The position numbers were made by a program, and so were the translations under genes. This document shows positions 41,576 to 50,501 of a stretch of 64,000 nt of DNA, piece after piece. Each line of letters opens with the position of its first letter. Position 1 is the first letter of the stretch. The notes under the pieces are model-generated. The model saw only the letters and a list, made by a program, of their open reading frames with translations. It was not told the DNA's origin and did not search any database. The DNA is from Acidiferrum sp963771295. Its GTDB lineage: Bacteria > Acidobacteriota > Terriglobia > Acidiferrales > UBA7541. The stretch lies in NCBI GenBank assembly GCA_963771295.1, contig CAVYTB010000008.1, positions 434,001-498,000 of the forward strand, in the 5' to 3' direction.

Positions 41576-43378
41576 TCAAAACCCCGGCGGTCGCTGCGAG
41601 GCCACATTGAACGCGCGTTCCAGCGCCAATCCAGCCTGCCCTACGGTTCCTTCGTCGAACAGCCGCCCAATCAACGTAACGCCATGCGGCACGCGCCGTG
41701 GCGGCGAAAATTTTGGCAGCGGATGCCGCGGATCGGGTGCCCAATCGCTGCGTGCCTGGTCAACCTCCACGAATCCTGCGCGCAGTGTCAGCGAGGGGTG
41801 CCCAGTATTGTTGGTAATGGTCAGGATTTCGTCCCGCAAAGAGGGAACCAGCAGCAAATCGACTTTCGTAAACAGCTCCGCCATTTGTTCCGCCACCTTG
41901 CGGCGAAAACGATCGGTCTGCACAAAATCAACCGCCGACAAAAATCGCGCCTGCCGAAAAAGATTCGGCCACGAATCCAGCGTCTGCATTTTCAGCTGAT
42001 CAATGTCATGCCCCAGCGTCAGTTCCTCGAACGAAGCGGCGCCTTCCGCGAACAAAATCAAATTCAGCGTGCCGTACGGCCAATCAGGAAGCGATACTTC
42101 GACTGGAACCATGCCCAGCTTCGGCAGCGTCGCCAGCGCTGCGCGATCGACGTCCGTCGCGGGATTCTGTTTCATCCACGCGGGGAAGTAACCAACGCGC
42201 AGGCCCTTCACTGGCGCCGCGGCATCGAAATCAAGCTTGCACGGCACGCTGGCCACGTCGCCCGGGTCCGGGCCTGAAATCGCCTGCAGCACCAGCATTG
42301 CATCTTCCACTCTGCGCGTCATCGGCCCCAGCTTATCCAGCGACCAGCAAAGCGTCATCGCGCCCGTGCGCGGCACTCGGCCATACGTCGGCCGCAATCC
42401 GGTCACTCCGCAGCGCATGCTCGGGCTGACGATGCTGCCTCCTGTTTCGCTGCCGATCGCGAAGCCCACCAGTCCTGCCGCTGTCGCTGCGCCCGGCCCG
42501 GCGCTGGAGCCCGACGAGCCTTCTTCCAGCAGCCACGGGTTCATCGTTTGCCCGCCGAACCAGATATCGTTCAGCGCCAGCGCTCCCAGGCTGAGTTTGG
42601 CAATTAGCACTGCGCCCGCGTCGTTCAGCCGTTTCACCACGGCCGCGTCATGCTCCGGAACGCGATTGCGATAAGGTTCGGCTCCATACGTCGTAGGAAT
42701 TCCTGCGGTGTCCAGCAAATCTTTTCCGCCCCAGGGTATTCCATGCAGCGCCCCGCGATATTTTCCCGCAGCGATTTCCGCGTCCGCCTGTTTAGCCTGC
42801 GTAAGCGCGTGTTCGCGTGTCAATGTAATCACGCAGCGCAGTTTGGGATCGTACTGCTCGATGCGGCGAAGATAAATCTCCGTCAAGCGTGTTGACGTGA
42901 GCTTGCGCGACTGAATCCAACGAGACAGTTGCGTCACACTCGCGAATGCGATGTCGGTATCGTTCGCGGGCAGCGGACCAGGATCGGCGGCGCTGCGAAC
43001 AAATCGATCTTGCGTCGGCCCCACTTTCTCGCCTGGCAACACAGAGTTGACATGTGAATAAGGCGCCAGCGTTGGCTCCAGCGCCAGCTTTCGCGGCCCG
43101 CTGCGTCGCTCGTACAGCGCCGCCATGGTCTGCCGCCAACTGTCCGCCGCGAGCTGCCGGTCCGCGGGCGTCAGTTCCACTTGAACCAACTTTTCCGCTT
43201 CGACAAACGTTTTCGCGTTTGCCTCAGGACCAACACCAGGACCCGCGCCGAATGCCGACGGCGCGCCGGGAGGCATCTTTGTGGGGTCTTGCGGTTTGGC
43301 GGGAAGCTTTGCGGCAGTGGCGGCGCCGATCAGTCCCAAAGAAGTCTCGGTCAGGAATTGCCTGCGGGATGTGGACAT
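41576..43378 (-). CDS. Exported amidase (amidase-signature family)
   Basis: Hydrolyses an amide bond; substrate unknown. ATG 43378 has GGGAGG four bases upstream. The N-terminus STSRRQFLTETSLGLIGAA is a twin-arginine (Tat) signal. The Ser-cisSer-Lys triad is intact: K219 in GIPWGGKDLLDT, the serine pair at 288-289 in EEGSSGSSAGPG and S315 in GSETGGSIVSPS. 600 residues, longer than the usual 450-500 because of the signal and a linker of about 110 residues before the domain. It could be related to Asp/Glu-tRNA amidotransferase A by fold only, since that protein is cytoplasmic. Confidence 0.93.
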   Translation of the reverse strand: MSTSRRQFLTETSLGLIGAATAAKLPAKPQDPTKMPPGAPSAFGAGPGVGPEANAKTFVEAEKLVQVELTPADRQLAADSWRQTMAALYERRSGPRKLALEPTLAPYSHVNSVLPGEKVGPTQDRFVRSAADPGPLPANDTDIAFASVTQLSRWIQSRKLTSTRLTEIYLRRIEQYDPKLRCVITLTREHALTQAKQADAEIAAGKYRGALHGIPWGGKDLLDTAGIPTTYGAEPYRNRVPEHDAAVVKRLNDAGAVLIAKLSLGALALNDIWFGGQTMNPWLLEEGSSGSSAGPGAATAAGLVGFAIGSETGGSIVSPSMRCGVTGLRPTYGRVPRTGAMTLCWSLDKLGPMTRRVEDAMLVLQAISGPDPGDVASVPCKLDFDAAAPVKGLRVGYFPAWMKQNPATDVDRAALATLPKLGMVPVEVSLPDWPYGTLNLILFAEGAASFEELTLGHDIDQLKMQTLDSWPNLFRQARFLSAVDFVQTDRFRRKVAEQMAELFTKVDLLLVPSLRDEILTITNNTGHPSLTLRAGFVEVDQARSDWAPDPRHPLPKFSPPRRVPHGVTLIGRLFDEGTVGQAGLALERAFNVASQRPPGF

Positions 43379-43441
43379 GTTTCCTCCCACAGCATTGTAG
43401 CCGAGACTGGAATTTCGGCGCTTCGCGTCCCTCGGGAGTAT

Positions 43442-44692
43442 CTATTTTTCCGGCGCGGTGTCGGATTTCGTGGCGCCCGTTTCTTTCACAAGCAACTTCG
43501 CGGCGATTTGTGTTCCCGATGCCGGCGCATCCGTTTCGCGACTCAACTCCAGCAACAGCATTCTGCTGTCGGAGTAATATGGTTGTCCATTTTCCGTTTG
43601 CGCGCTGAACACCGGCGTTGCGTTGGCCAGATACTCTTCGCTTGCCAGCTGGTGCGTCTCCGCCAGGTTTCCGGCGATGAACTCGCGTTCCGCATCCACA
43701 TTTGGGTCGATTCGGTGAAACAGCCGGAACCTGCGCTTCACAAATTCAATCGAAATGTCGTGTGTCGCGGCCGCCACCCACAACGGAACCCCGTTCACCG
43801 TGCGATCCGTTTTCCAGATGCGCAGATGATGCCGCTGCGCCACGATAAACCGCGGGTCTGGCAACGAATAGGAATAATCCTGCGATCTGCCAAACACGTA
43901 CAGCTTGGTCATCGGCAGTTTCGTGTAATGCTTTCGCTGGCACAGCAGATGCCAGATAATTTGCGGATTGGATTTCTCGACGCGTAGCCAGCCGGCGCGC
44001 GCAAAAGTCGCCTGCAACTCATCCTCGTGCGCCACAAACAGCAAATTCAGCATATCGCCTTCGCGGCCTTCTCCATTCAGTGCTCGCGGAGGCAGCAGAG
44101 CCATCACCTCGCTCAGCGCGGAGGTATCTTCCCCGGCCGGCGGCAGATCCGCTACCGACATCGACGAAGGACTCTTGGTGTACGCGGTCACTTCCGTACC
44201 TTTTAACACCGTGCTGTCGCGGCCACGCGTCAGCAAAAATGCCGGTGCTGCCGGCAAATAGAACGCGGCGGTAACGGCGATCCCCATAACCATGCGGATG
44301 GTGTGAGACCGTCCCTTGAACTCTTTGTTCGCCGCCAGCTCGATTCGCTCGCCCAAAGTCGACTCCACCGAATCCAGCTTCAGAATTACATCGCCGCCCA
44401 TTCCGAGCGGGCGCTTACCCTTCACGGCGACCACCGAACCCTCGGCGGGCGCACCCGCGCGAATCACTGTGAACCCGTCCACCTGAACGTCTCTCGCCAC
44501 CACGAACCTGAGACGATCGCCCTTGTGCGCGTGAGCAGACGAGATCGTTTCCGCCAGTTGGAGTTGTACCTCAGTTCCGCTTCCCATCACCAGCCTGGCT
44601 GGGCTAGCAGGCAATTCCTCGCTAACAATTTCTTGGGGCAACAGCAGGAGAGTTACGTAGAACGGTAGGGCTAGGTGTTTGCAGCGAAACAT
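43442..44692 (-). CDS. Secreted protein with LssY C-terminal domain
   Basis: 416 residues with an N-terminal hydrophobic signal (about 8-20). Residues 33-165 form a strand-rich domain (GTEVQLQLAETISSAHAHKG, GSVVAVKGKRPLGMGGDV) with a hydrophobic segment near 130-150. Residues 215-330 match the LssY_C domain (LLFVAHEDELQATFARAGW, KLYVFGRSQDYSYSLPD, WVAAATHDISIEF). Its molecular function is unknown. It follows the amidase in reverse order on the same strand, 63 bases apart, and could be co-transcribed with it. Confidence 0.78.
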   Translation of the reverse strand: MFRCKHLALPFYVTLLLLPQEIVSEELPASPARLVMGSGTEVQLQLAETISSAHAHKGDRLRFVVARDVQVDGFTVIRAGAPAEGSVVAVKGKRPLGMGGDVILKLDSVESTLGERIELAANKEFKGRSHTIRMVMGIAVTAAFYLPAAPAFLLTRGRDSTVLKGTEVTAYTKSPSSMSVADLPPAGEDTSALSEVMALLPPRALNGEGREGDMLNLLFVAHEDELQATFARAGWLRVEKSNPQIIWHLLCQRKHYTKLPMTKLYVFGRSQDYSYSLPDPRFIVAQRHHLRIWKTDRTVNGVPLWVAAATHDISIEFVKRRFRLFHRIDPNVDAEREFIAGNLAETHQLASEEYLANATPVFSAQTENGQPYYSDSRMLLLELSRETDAPASGTQIAAKLLVKETGATKSDTAPEK

Positions 44693-44851
44693 CTGGCACT
44701 GCCTTTCTCTTGAGGCTGAACCGCTACTAGCGCAGCCTCGAGAGTGGCTGCCACATCGTTGCTATGGTTTTGCCTGTTCACATTGAATCGTGTTGGGGCC
44801 AACAAAACTGTTCAGAATTGCACATGGCGGGCGAGTGAACGCGAGTCTCTT

Positions 44852-45751
44852 TTACAGTCCGTGGGCGGCGCGGAACTCACGCACGACTTTGGCAGGGTCC
44901 TGCAGTTGGCCTTCGACGGCGTAGTTCATCCTGCGAATATCCGACTCCGAAATTTTGCCCGCAAGCTCCGCAAGGGCCCCACGAAGCTGCGGAAATCGGG
45001 CCAGCGTCGCCTGGCGAACGATTGGCACCGCATCGTAGGGCGGGAAGTAGTGTTTGTCGTCTTGCAGCGCGACGAGTCCTAATGAGTCGATGAGTCCATC
45101 CGTTGAATTTCCGGCGACGATGTCAACCTGGTGATCGACAAGCGCGCGGTAAATCAAACCCAAATCCATCACCCGCGGCTTGTCCCCGAAGTGCAGTCCA
45201 TACCTTTCGGACCACCCCCGAAATCCGTCAGGCCTCTCCAGAAACTCGTAGCCAACGCCGGCGCGCCACTTCGGAACGATGGGCACGAGATCCGACATGG
45301 TGCGCAGATGCAGTCGCTGAGCATCATCGCCGCGTATCACCATGGCAAAGGTATTCTCAAATCCCAGCGGCTCGGTAACCTCAACATGAAATCGATCGGC
45401 ATACAGCTCTTTGACACGCGCGCACACAGCGGACGAATCACCGGAGGGCACCTCGTTCAGCACGGCAGTGAGCGCGGTTCCGGTGTATTCGACGTACAAG
45501 TCCAGCTCACCCGCCAACAGAGCCTTGTGAACCAGCAGCGTGCCGCCCAGGTTTGTTTTTCTTTCAACGGGAATCCCGGTGCGCGCCTCAATGTGTTGCG
45601 CCAGAAGCTCAGCCAGAATCACTTGTTCGGTAAAAAACTTGGAACCAATGATGATCTTCTGTTCGGGCCCCTTGTGGCAGGAGCAGAGCACACTCGCGGC
45701 GCTGAGCAGCAGCACCAACAAGCAATTGAACCGCTGCACCGGGTGGCGCAT
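44852..45751 (-). CDS. Osmoprotectant ABC transporter, substrate-binding lipoprotein
   Basis: Binds glycine betaine, choline or a related quaternary amine outside the inner membrane. Lipoprotein signal with lipobox-like SVLC at about 20-23. OpuAC/OsmF-type domain: KIIIGSKFFTEQVILAELLA, LDLYVEYTGTALTAVL, and DLGLIYRALVDHQVDIVAGN. 299 residues. Third gene of an ATPase-permease-receptor operon; its start lies one base beyond the permease stop. Confidence 0.93.
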   Translation of the reverse strand: MRHPVQRFNCLLVLLLSAASVLCSCHKGPEQKIIIGSKFFTEQVILAELLAQHIEARTGIPVERKTNLGGTLLVHKALLAGELDLYVEYTGTALTAVLNEVPSGDSSAVCARVKELYADRFHVEVTEPLGFENTFAMVIRGDDAQRLHLRTMSDLVPIVPKWRAGVGYEFLERPDGFRGWSERYGLHFGDKPRVMDLGLIYRALVDHQVDIVAGNSTDGLIDSLGLVALQDDKHYFPPYDAVPIVRQATLARFPQLRGALAELAGKISESDIRRMNYAVEGQLQDPAKVVREFRAAHGL

Positions 45752-45752
45752 G

Positions 45753-46385
45753 TCAGGTTACCTTCAGGCGGCGTTCCAGTCGCCCCAAAAGAAAATCGGC
45801 AAGAATGGCGAGTAGCGCCGCGGGAATTGCGCCCGCCAGTAGCAGTGCGTCATTCACCAGAGCGACACCGCGAAAGATGAACGAGCCGAGCCCGCCCGCG
45901 CCAATCGCAGCAGCAATTGTGGCGACGCCTATGGTAAGGATCGTGGCGGTGCGAATTCCAGCCAGTATCACCGAAAGCGCTAACGGAAAACGCACCCGCA
46001 ACATGATTTGCCGCCGGGTCATGCCCATGGCTTCAGCGGATTCAAGAATCGCCGGGTCAATCGTGGTCAGTCCAACGTAGGTGTTTCGCAGGATGGGCAG
46101 CAGCGCATAGAGAACCAGCGCGACAATCGCGGTGCGTTTCCCGATGCCTCCGATGAACGGAATGGGAATCAGGAATCCAAATAAGGCCAGGCTTGGAATC
46201 GTCTGCAAAATGCTGGCGATACCAAGTGCAATCCTCTGCAGCCCTTTGTGATACACGATCAACATTCCCAGTGGCACGCTGATGGCTATGGCGATGACCA
46301 TGGCGATCAGCACCAGTCCCACGTGATCCAGGGTCGCCGAAAGAATTTCTCCACGATGCTCGACAAAAAATTGCCAGGCTCTCAT
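45753..46385 (-). CDS. Osmoprotectant ABC transporter, permease
   Basis: Inner-membrane permease of the OpuB/OsmW type, 210 residues with about five or six membrane segments. The EAA loop appears as ESAEAMGMTRRQIMLRVRFP. Its ATG overlaps the ATPase stop by four bases, so the genes are translationally coupled. A single permease with a separate receptor gene is a common layout for these systems. Confidence 0.93.
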   Translation of the reverse strand: MRAWQFFVEHRGEILSATLDHVGLVLIAMVIAIAISVPLGMLIVYHKGLQRIALGIASILQTIPSLALFGFLIPIPFIGGIGKRTAIVALVLYALLPILRNTYVGLTTIDPAILESAEAMGMTRRQIMLRVRFPLALSVILAGIRTATILTIGVATIAAAIGAGGLGSFIFRGVALVNDALLLAGAIPAALLAILADFLLGRLERRLKVT

Positions 46386-47164
46386 GCGGGCTCCCCGGAG
46401 CTGACCGCCAGGGAAGCGGCGAACGAGCGCACCTCGGGCTGTGGCAGCTTAAGAAACTCGCTCGCCGGCGCGCTGGCCACTACTGCCCCGGATTGCATCA
46501 ACACGATCTGCGAAGCCAGCAGCAGCGCCTCTCGCAGATCGTGCGTGACGAAGACAATCGTCTTCTCAAGACGGCGCGCGAGTGAGCCAAATTCGCGCTG
46601 AAGTTCCGCTCGCGTCACGGGATCCAAAGCACCAAACGGCTCGTCCATCAGTAGAATCGGTGGATCGGCTGCCAGTGCTCGCGCAACACCCACGCGCTGC
46701 CGCTGCCCACCGGAGAGTTCGCGCGGCCGCCGGTGAGCGAACTCTTTGGGGTCCATGCCAACAAGTTGCAGCAGTTCATTTACGCGCGCGCCGATACGTG
46801 CTCGTGGCCATTTTTCCAGAGTAGGGACCAGTCCCACATTTTCGGTCACGGTAAAATGAGGAAACAACCCAGCTTCCTGAATCACGTACCCAATGGTCCG
46901 CCGCAGTCGAATAAGGTCCCATTGCCGGGTTGAGCGTTGCTGAACCAGTACGTCGCCTTCCGTGGGAATCAGCATCCCATTGATGAGCTTTAGCAGCGTA
47001 GTTTTGCCGCTTCCGCTTCGCCCCAGCAGCACCAGCGTTTTGCCGTGTGGAATCGTCAGATTGACGCCGGAGACGATCTCGCGCCCCGGAATTCCGTCGA
47101 CGCTAAAGGAGACGCCGCGAAAATCGATCGAATTCTGTTGGGAATTGGTCGCTGGTTCGGTCAT
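46382..47164 (-). CDS. Osmoprotectant ABC transporter, ATP-binding protein
   Basis: Walker A GRSGSGKTT, Q-loop IGYVIQEAGLFPHFTV, signature LSGGQRQRVGVARAL, Walker B ILLMDEPFGALDP and switch VTHDL are intact. 260 residues without the CBS domains that many OpuCA proteins carry for ionic-strength sensing. ATG 47164 is used; an in-frame TTG lies at 47176. First gene of the operon. Confidence 0.94.
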   Translation of the reverse strand: MTEPATNSQQNSIDFRGVSFSVDGIPGREIVSGVNLTIPHGKTLVLLGRSGSGKTTLLKLINGMLIPTEGDVLVQQRSTRQWDLIRLRRTIGYVIQEAGLFPHFTVTENVGLVPTLEKWPRARIGARVNELLQLVGMDPKEFAHRRPRELSGGQRQRVGVARALAADPPILLMDEPFGALDPVTRAELQREFGSLARRLEKTIVFVTHDLREALLLASQIVLMQSGAVVASAPASEFLKLPQPEVRSFAASLAVSSGEPA

Positions 47165-47361
47165 TTCTATCTGCAAGATCCGGCCTGGGAAGTGTAGTTT
47201 AATGGAATTGAGTAAATTACGGTGGTTTTAGTATGGCTTTCGGCGGCGGAACGGAAGTAACTTTCCAAACGCGAGAGTCATCGAATGGCGGGTTTGCTTT
47301 GTTTGCAAGGCCCTCGCAATTTCCTTCGTTCAATGAGGCCATGCGTCGTAAAGGGGTAGCC

Positions 47362-47625
47362 ATGGAAGAGTGCAAGCATCTGAACCAGATCAAGCAAGTC
47401 ACACCGCACACCAAGGGTTGCGAGGAGTGCCTGAAGACAGGCGACACCTGGGTACACCTGCGGTTGTGCCTGGAGTGCGGCCATGTCGGTTGTTGCGACT
47501 CCTCGAAAAATAAACATGCCACCAAACACTTTCACCGCAGCAAACACCCCATCATGAAGTCGCTCGAGCCCGGCGAGACCTGGGGCTGGTGCTACGTGGA
47601 CGAACTCGAACTGGACTTTCGCTGA
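47362..47625 (+). CDS. Small UBP-type zinc-finger protein
   Basis: 87 residues from ATG 47362, preceded by AAGGGG; an in-frame ATG at 47233 would add 43 residues that look unlike the family. Cys/His ligands: C4, H6, C20, C23, C36, C39, H41, C44, with H52, H56 and H62, in CKHLNQI, GCEECLKTGDTWVHLRLCLE and CGHVGCCDSSKNKHATKHFH. It matches the ZnF-UBP fold that binds ubiquitin tails in eukaryotes; bacterial stand-alone versions have no ubiquitin partner and no assigned role. The last residues WGWCYVDELELDF are typical. Confidence 0.85.
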   Translation: MEECKHLNQIKQVTPHTKGCEECLKTGDTWVHLRLCLECGHVGCCDSSKNKHATKHFHRSKHPIMKSLEPGETWGWCYVDELELDFR

Positions 47626-48155
47626 TCGCTGGCCGTCTTGGCGCTGAGCTAACGAGTCGTAGCCCAAGCCGAACGGAGCGCAAGAACCCGCCATTTGTGC
47701 CGCTGCAGCAACAGCAAAAGTACTATGCTGATTGGAACTCTGGGAGCGACACGGCTTCTGCGATGAAGGTGCCAGGGAAACTTGCGAGCCGCCTTCCATC
47801 CCCAAATCTTCATTAACAACTTTGCTTACAATCACTTAGCGCCAGCCCAGCCACAATGATCCGTCTTTTCTCCTCTCCTCCCTTCCACAAACGATGGTAA
47901 CTGTCCGGCTGGAACTCAGGGACGGGTGACTCCCCACTGCTCCGAACCAGTCCCTTCGTCCAGTTGTTGCGCTACAGATGAATGCGTTACAGATACGGTA
48001 GGACTGTATACCGGCAGAGAGGGTGTACCCGGCGCGAAAGCGCTGTTTCGGCACTTTCTCCGGCTCAAGGGCAAGCCCAAAGCGCCCAGAAAGCGCGCGG
48101 ACTGCGCCCGTACTTTTATTCGCAAACGGTTTTCGCGGTCAAAAGGAAGTCGCCT
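47626..48155 (+). other. 530-base spacer upstream of the pseudopilin operon
   Basis: No gene seen. TTACAAT at 47826-47832 could be a -10 box without a matching -35. A GC hairpin with a GAAA loop (GGCGC, GAAA, GCGC-type) lies near 48030-48045 and AAGGAAG before the first pseudopilin is its ribosome site. I looked for a c-di-GMP riboswitch core, often found before pilus genes, and did not find it. Confidence 0.4.
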
Positions 48156-48764
48156 ATGAGACGTACTAAGAAACAACTGAACGGGTTCACGCTGATCGAA
48201 ACGATGGTTGTACTCGCCATCATGATGATCATGATGAGCTTCGCCATTTTCCGCACCACGAACATGTTGCCCAACTACAAAGCGGATGGCGCTCAGGACG
48301 TGGTTGTCAGCGCGCTCCGCCAGGCTCGCCAGCTGGCCATCACAGAACGCCGCGACGTTCAGGTGTGGTTCGACCAGACCAACACCGGAGCAGATCAGGT
48401 GCAGCACATTAACTATCAGGTTGTGGCCCTGCCGGGCGGCGAGGCCCAGCAGGCGCTGGTAAGTGTCGCGCTGCCTAAGGGCTCACAGTTCTTGGTTGAG
48501 GCTGGCGTGCCTGACACCCCGATGCTGTTTGGCAACAGCGCTGCCGTTCTTATCGGTAGCAACAATGCAATGGTCAACGGTGGCCCGCCGATCATGAAGT
48601 TTCGCTCTACCGGCTCGTTCACAGATTCGGCCTATTCTCCTTTGAACGGCACCATCTTTGTCGGAGTTCCCAATCAGGCCTTTACAGCACGCGCTGTCAC
48701 CATCATTGGCGGCACAGGACGCGTACGGCCCTACACCTGGACCGGAACGACGTGGATTGAATAG
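48156..48764 (+). CDS. GspH/FimT-type minor pseudopilin
   Basis: Prepilin peptidase substrate: short basic leader MRRTKKQLNG followed by FTLIETMVVLAIMMIMMSFA, with cleavage expected after Gly10 and Glu at +5. The C-terminal part is a strand-rich GspH-like domain with Gly/Asn/Pro-rich loops. ATG 48156 has AAGGAAG seven bases upstream; the longer frame from 47982 has no support. 202 residues. First gene of a four-gene operon for priming a type IV pilus or type II secretion pseudopilus. Confidence 0.9.
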   Translation: MRRTKKQLNGFTLIETMVVLAIMMIMMSFAIFRTTNMLPNYKADGAQDVVVSALRQARQLAITERRDVQVWFDQTNTGADQVQHINYQVVALPGGEAQQALVSVALPKGSQFLVEAGVPDTPMLFGNSAAVLIGSNNAMVNGGPPIMKFRSTGSFTDSAYSPLNGTIFVGVPNQAFTARAVTIIGGTGRVRPYTWTGTTWIE

Positions 48765-48776
48765 GAGATGACGCGT

Positions 48777-49325
48777 ATGAATCATATTCGCCCCAACCAG
48801 CGCCAACGAGGCTTCACCCTCCTTGAGACCATGATCGCCATGGTCATTCTTTCCTTTGGCATTTTGTCCGTCGCCGCCGTCTACACCAAGGGCATTCAGG
48901 CTTCCAACAGCAACCAGATGTCTTTCATTGCTCAACAGAAAGCCCAGGAAGCCATGGAAACTATTTTTACCGCCCGTGACTCTGGCACCTTGACCTTCAC
49001 CAACATTGCCAATGTCAGCGCCGGCGGCGTTTTTAAAGATGGCGCCCAGCCACTTTGCGACGCGGGTCCCGATGGCGTTCTCGGAACCAACGATGACAAC
49101 TGCAACCTTCCGAATGTCATCGTCACTGGTCCGGGTACCGACAACGTTCTCGGTACTGCTGACGATACCGTCATCAACTTGAATCCGTGGATGACTCGCA
49201 CCATCGCTATCGTTCCGGTTAACGGAACGCAAAAGCTGAACCAGGTAACCATCACGGTCAACTACACCTATCAGGGACGAACCAGCCAATTTGTTCTGGT
49301 CAGCTACATCTCAGGGTGGGCATGA
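48777..49325 (+). CDS. PilV-type minor pilin
   Basis: Leader MNHIRPNQRQRG and FTLLETMIAMVILSFGILSV, with Glu at +5 after the cleavage glycine. ATG 48777 is chosen because AGGAG then has a normal spacing; ATG 48768 directly touches it. 182 residues. Two adjacent Asp-rich loops, GPDGVLGTNDDN and GTDNVLGTADDT, look like an internal duplication and could bind calcium. Ends within the start region of the next gene. Confidence 0.88.
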   Translation: MNHIRPNQRQRGFTLLETMIAMVILSFGILSVAAVYTKGIQASNSNQMSFIAQQKAQEAMETIFTARDSGTLTFTNIANVSAGGVFKDGAQPLCDAGPDGVLGTNDDNCNLPNVIVTGPGTDNVLGTADDTVINLNPWMTRTIAIVPVNGTQKLNQVTITVNYTYQGRTSQFVLVSYISGWA

Positions 49326-49333
49326 GGAATTCT

Positions 49334-50488
49334 ATGAGCCACAACACAAAACGCCGGGTCGCTGGATTCACGATGATCGAGCTCATGATCGCCATGGCCG
49401 TTACCATGGTGCTCCTCTATGCCGCGCTGCGTGCTTTCCGCGACGCTTCTCAATCCAGCAAGCAAATCTCGCTGGCCTCAGACATGACCGACAATCTCCG
49501 CGCAGGTCTGAACTATATTCAACAGGATCTGGTTCAAGCTGGTTCAGGGATTCCAACCACCGGCATACCCATTCCGAATACCCCCAATGGTCTCGGGACT
49601 TGCAACGCGGGTGCGGCGCTCAATCGGCCTTCCTTAAACGGCGGAACGATTTTCCCGCAGTGCAATTTCGTCCTTCCCTCCATCGAGCCTGGACAGGCCA
49701 TGGGTCCCCTCATTACTTCCCCCGACGCGACTGCTGGCAATCCTTCGAATCCGGCGAGTTTCACAGATGAGGTCACCATGATTTATGCCGACAACAGTGA
49801 AGGGTTGGATGGCCCCACGGTCAACAGGCCACCTCTCGGCGCGGATCCCGGCTGTCCCAACGCTTCCATCGCCGTGAATGGCCAATCTCTCACTGTCGAT
49901 CCCACGTGCATCAATCTGGCGAACCTGGTGAATTCCGGCGCGCAGCTGGCACCCGGCGATCTCATTATGTTCAGCAACACCAAGGGCAGCGCCTTGCAGA
50001 CCGTGACCTCCGCTGCCGGAAACGTAATCAATTTTGCTCCTGGTGATGCCTTCGGTCTAAATGGTCGCAACGATCCCAGCGGTACGGTGCTGCAACTCCG
50101 GAACAGCCCTTGCACTACTCCGGCCAATTGCTGGTCTCCAACTAGCATCACCCGAATCTGGATGATCAGCTATTACCTGGACAACGTTGCCGACCCCACG
50201 CACGTGCGCCTGATTCGCCGCGTGAATTTTAATCCTGGCAGCCCAGTGGGCGAGACCATGGAAAACATGCAGTTCACCTATAACTTCGTAGATGGCGTCA
50301 ACAACCCCGTCAATCAAGCCAGCGTTCCAGCCGCCAACACCGAAGCTCAGATCCGTTCCGTCAATATCTATCTTGGCGCCCGTTCCAACAGTTTGGTTCG
50401 TGAGGGCAACAAGACCCTGTATAGCAGAGACAACCTAATCAGCCAGGTTAGCTTGCGCAGTATGGCCTACGTGAATGATTACTTCTAA
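49334..50488 (+). CDS. PilW-type minor pilin
   Basis: Leader MSHNTKRRVAG and FTMIELMIAMAVTMVLLYAA; Glu at +5. ATG 49334 has GAGGA five bases upstream; in-frame starts at 49316 and 49322 overlap the previous gene. 384 residues; the body has many Pro/Gly/Asn loops and several Cys (CNAG, CNFV, CPN, CINL, CTTPANCW) that may form disulfides. The PilW-like end has TRIWMISYYLDN and VGETMENMQFTYNFVDG. Confidence 0.88.
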   Translation: MSHNTKRRVAGFTMIELMIAMAVTMVLLYAALRAFRDASQSSKQISLASDMTDNLRAGLNYIQQDLVQAGSGIPTTGIPIPNTPNGLGTCNAGAALNRPSLNGGTIFPQCNFVLPSIEPGQAMGPLITSPDATAGNPSNPASFTDEVTMIYADNSEGLDGPTVNRPPLGADPGCPNASIAVNGQSLTVDPTCINLANLVNSGAQLAPGDLIMFSNTKGSALQTVTSAAGNVINFAPGDAFGLNGRNDPSGTVLQLRNSPCTTPANCWSPTSITRIWMISYYLDNVADPTHVRLIRRVNFNPGSPVGETMENMQFTYNFVDGVNNPVNQASVPAANTEAQIRSVNIYLGARSNSLVREGNKTLYSRDNLISQVSLRSMAYVNDYF

Positions 50489-50501
50489 GAGGAGTTCATC
50501 A

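Noticed and set aside
41576..43378. Amidase as GatA (tRNA-dependent amidotransferase subunit)
   Set aside because: The Tat signal and long linker indicate export, and no gatB or gatC is near.
47626..48155. c-di-GMP riboswitch before the pseudopilin operon
   Set aside because: The conserved core of class I and class II riboswitches could not be found, only a small hairpin with a GAAA loop.
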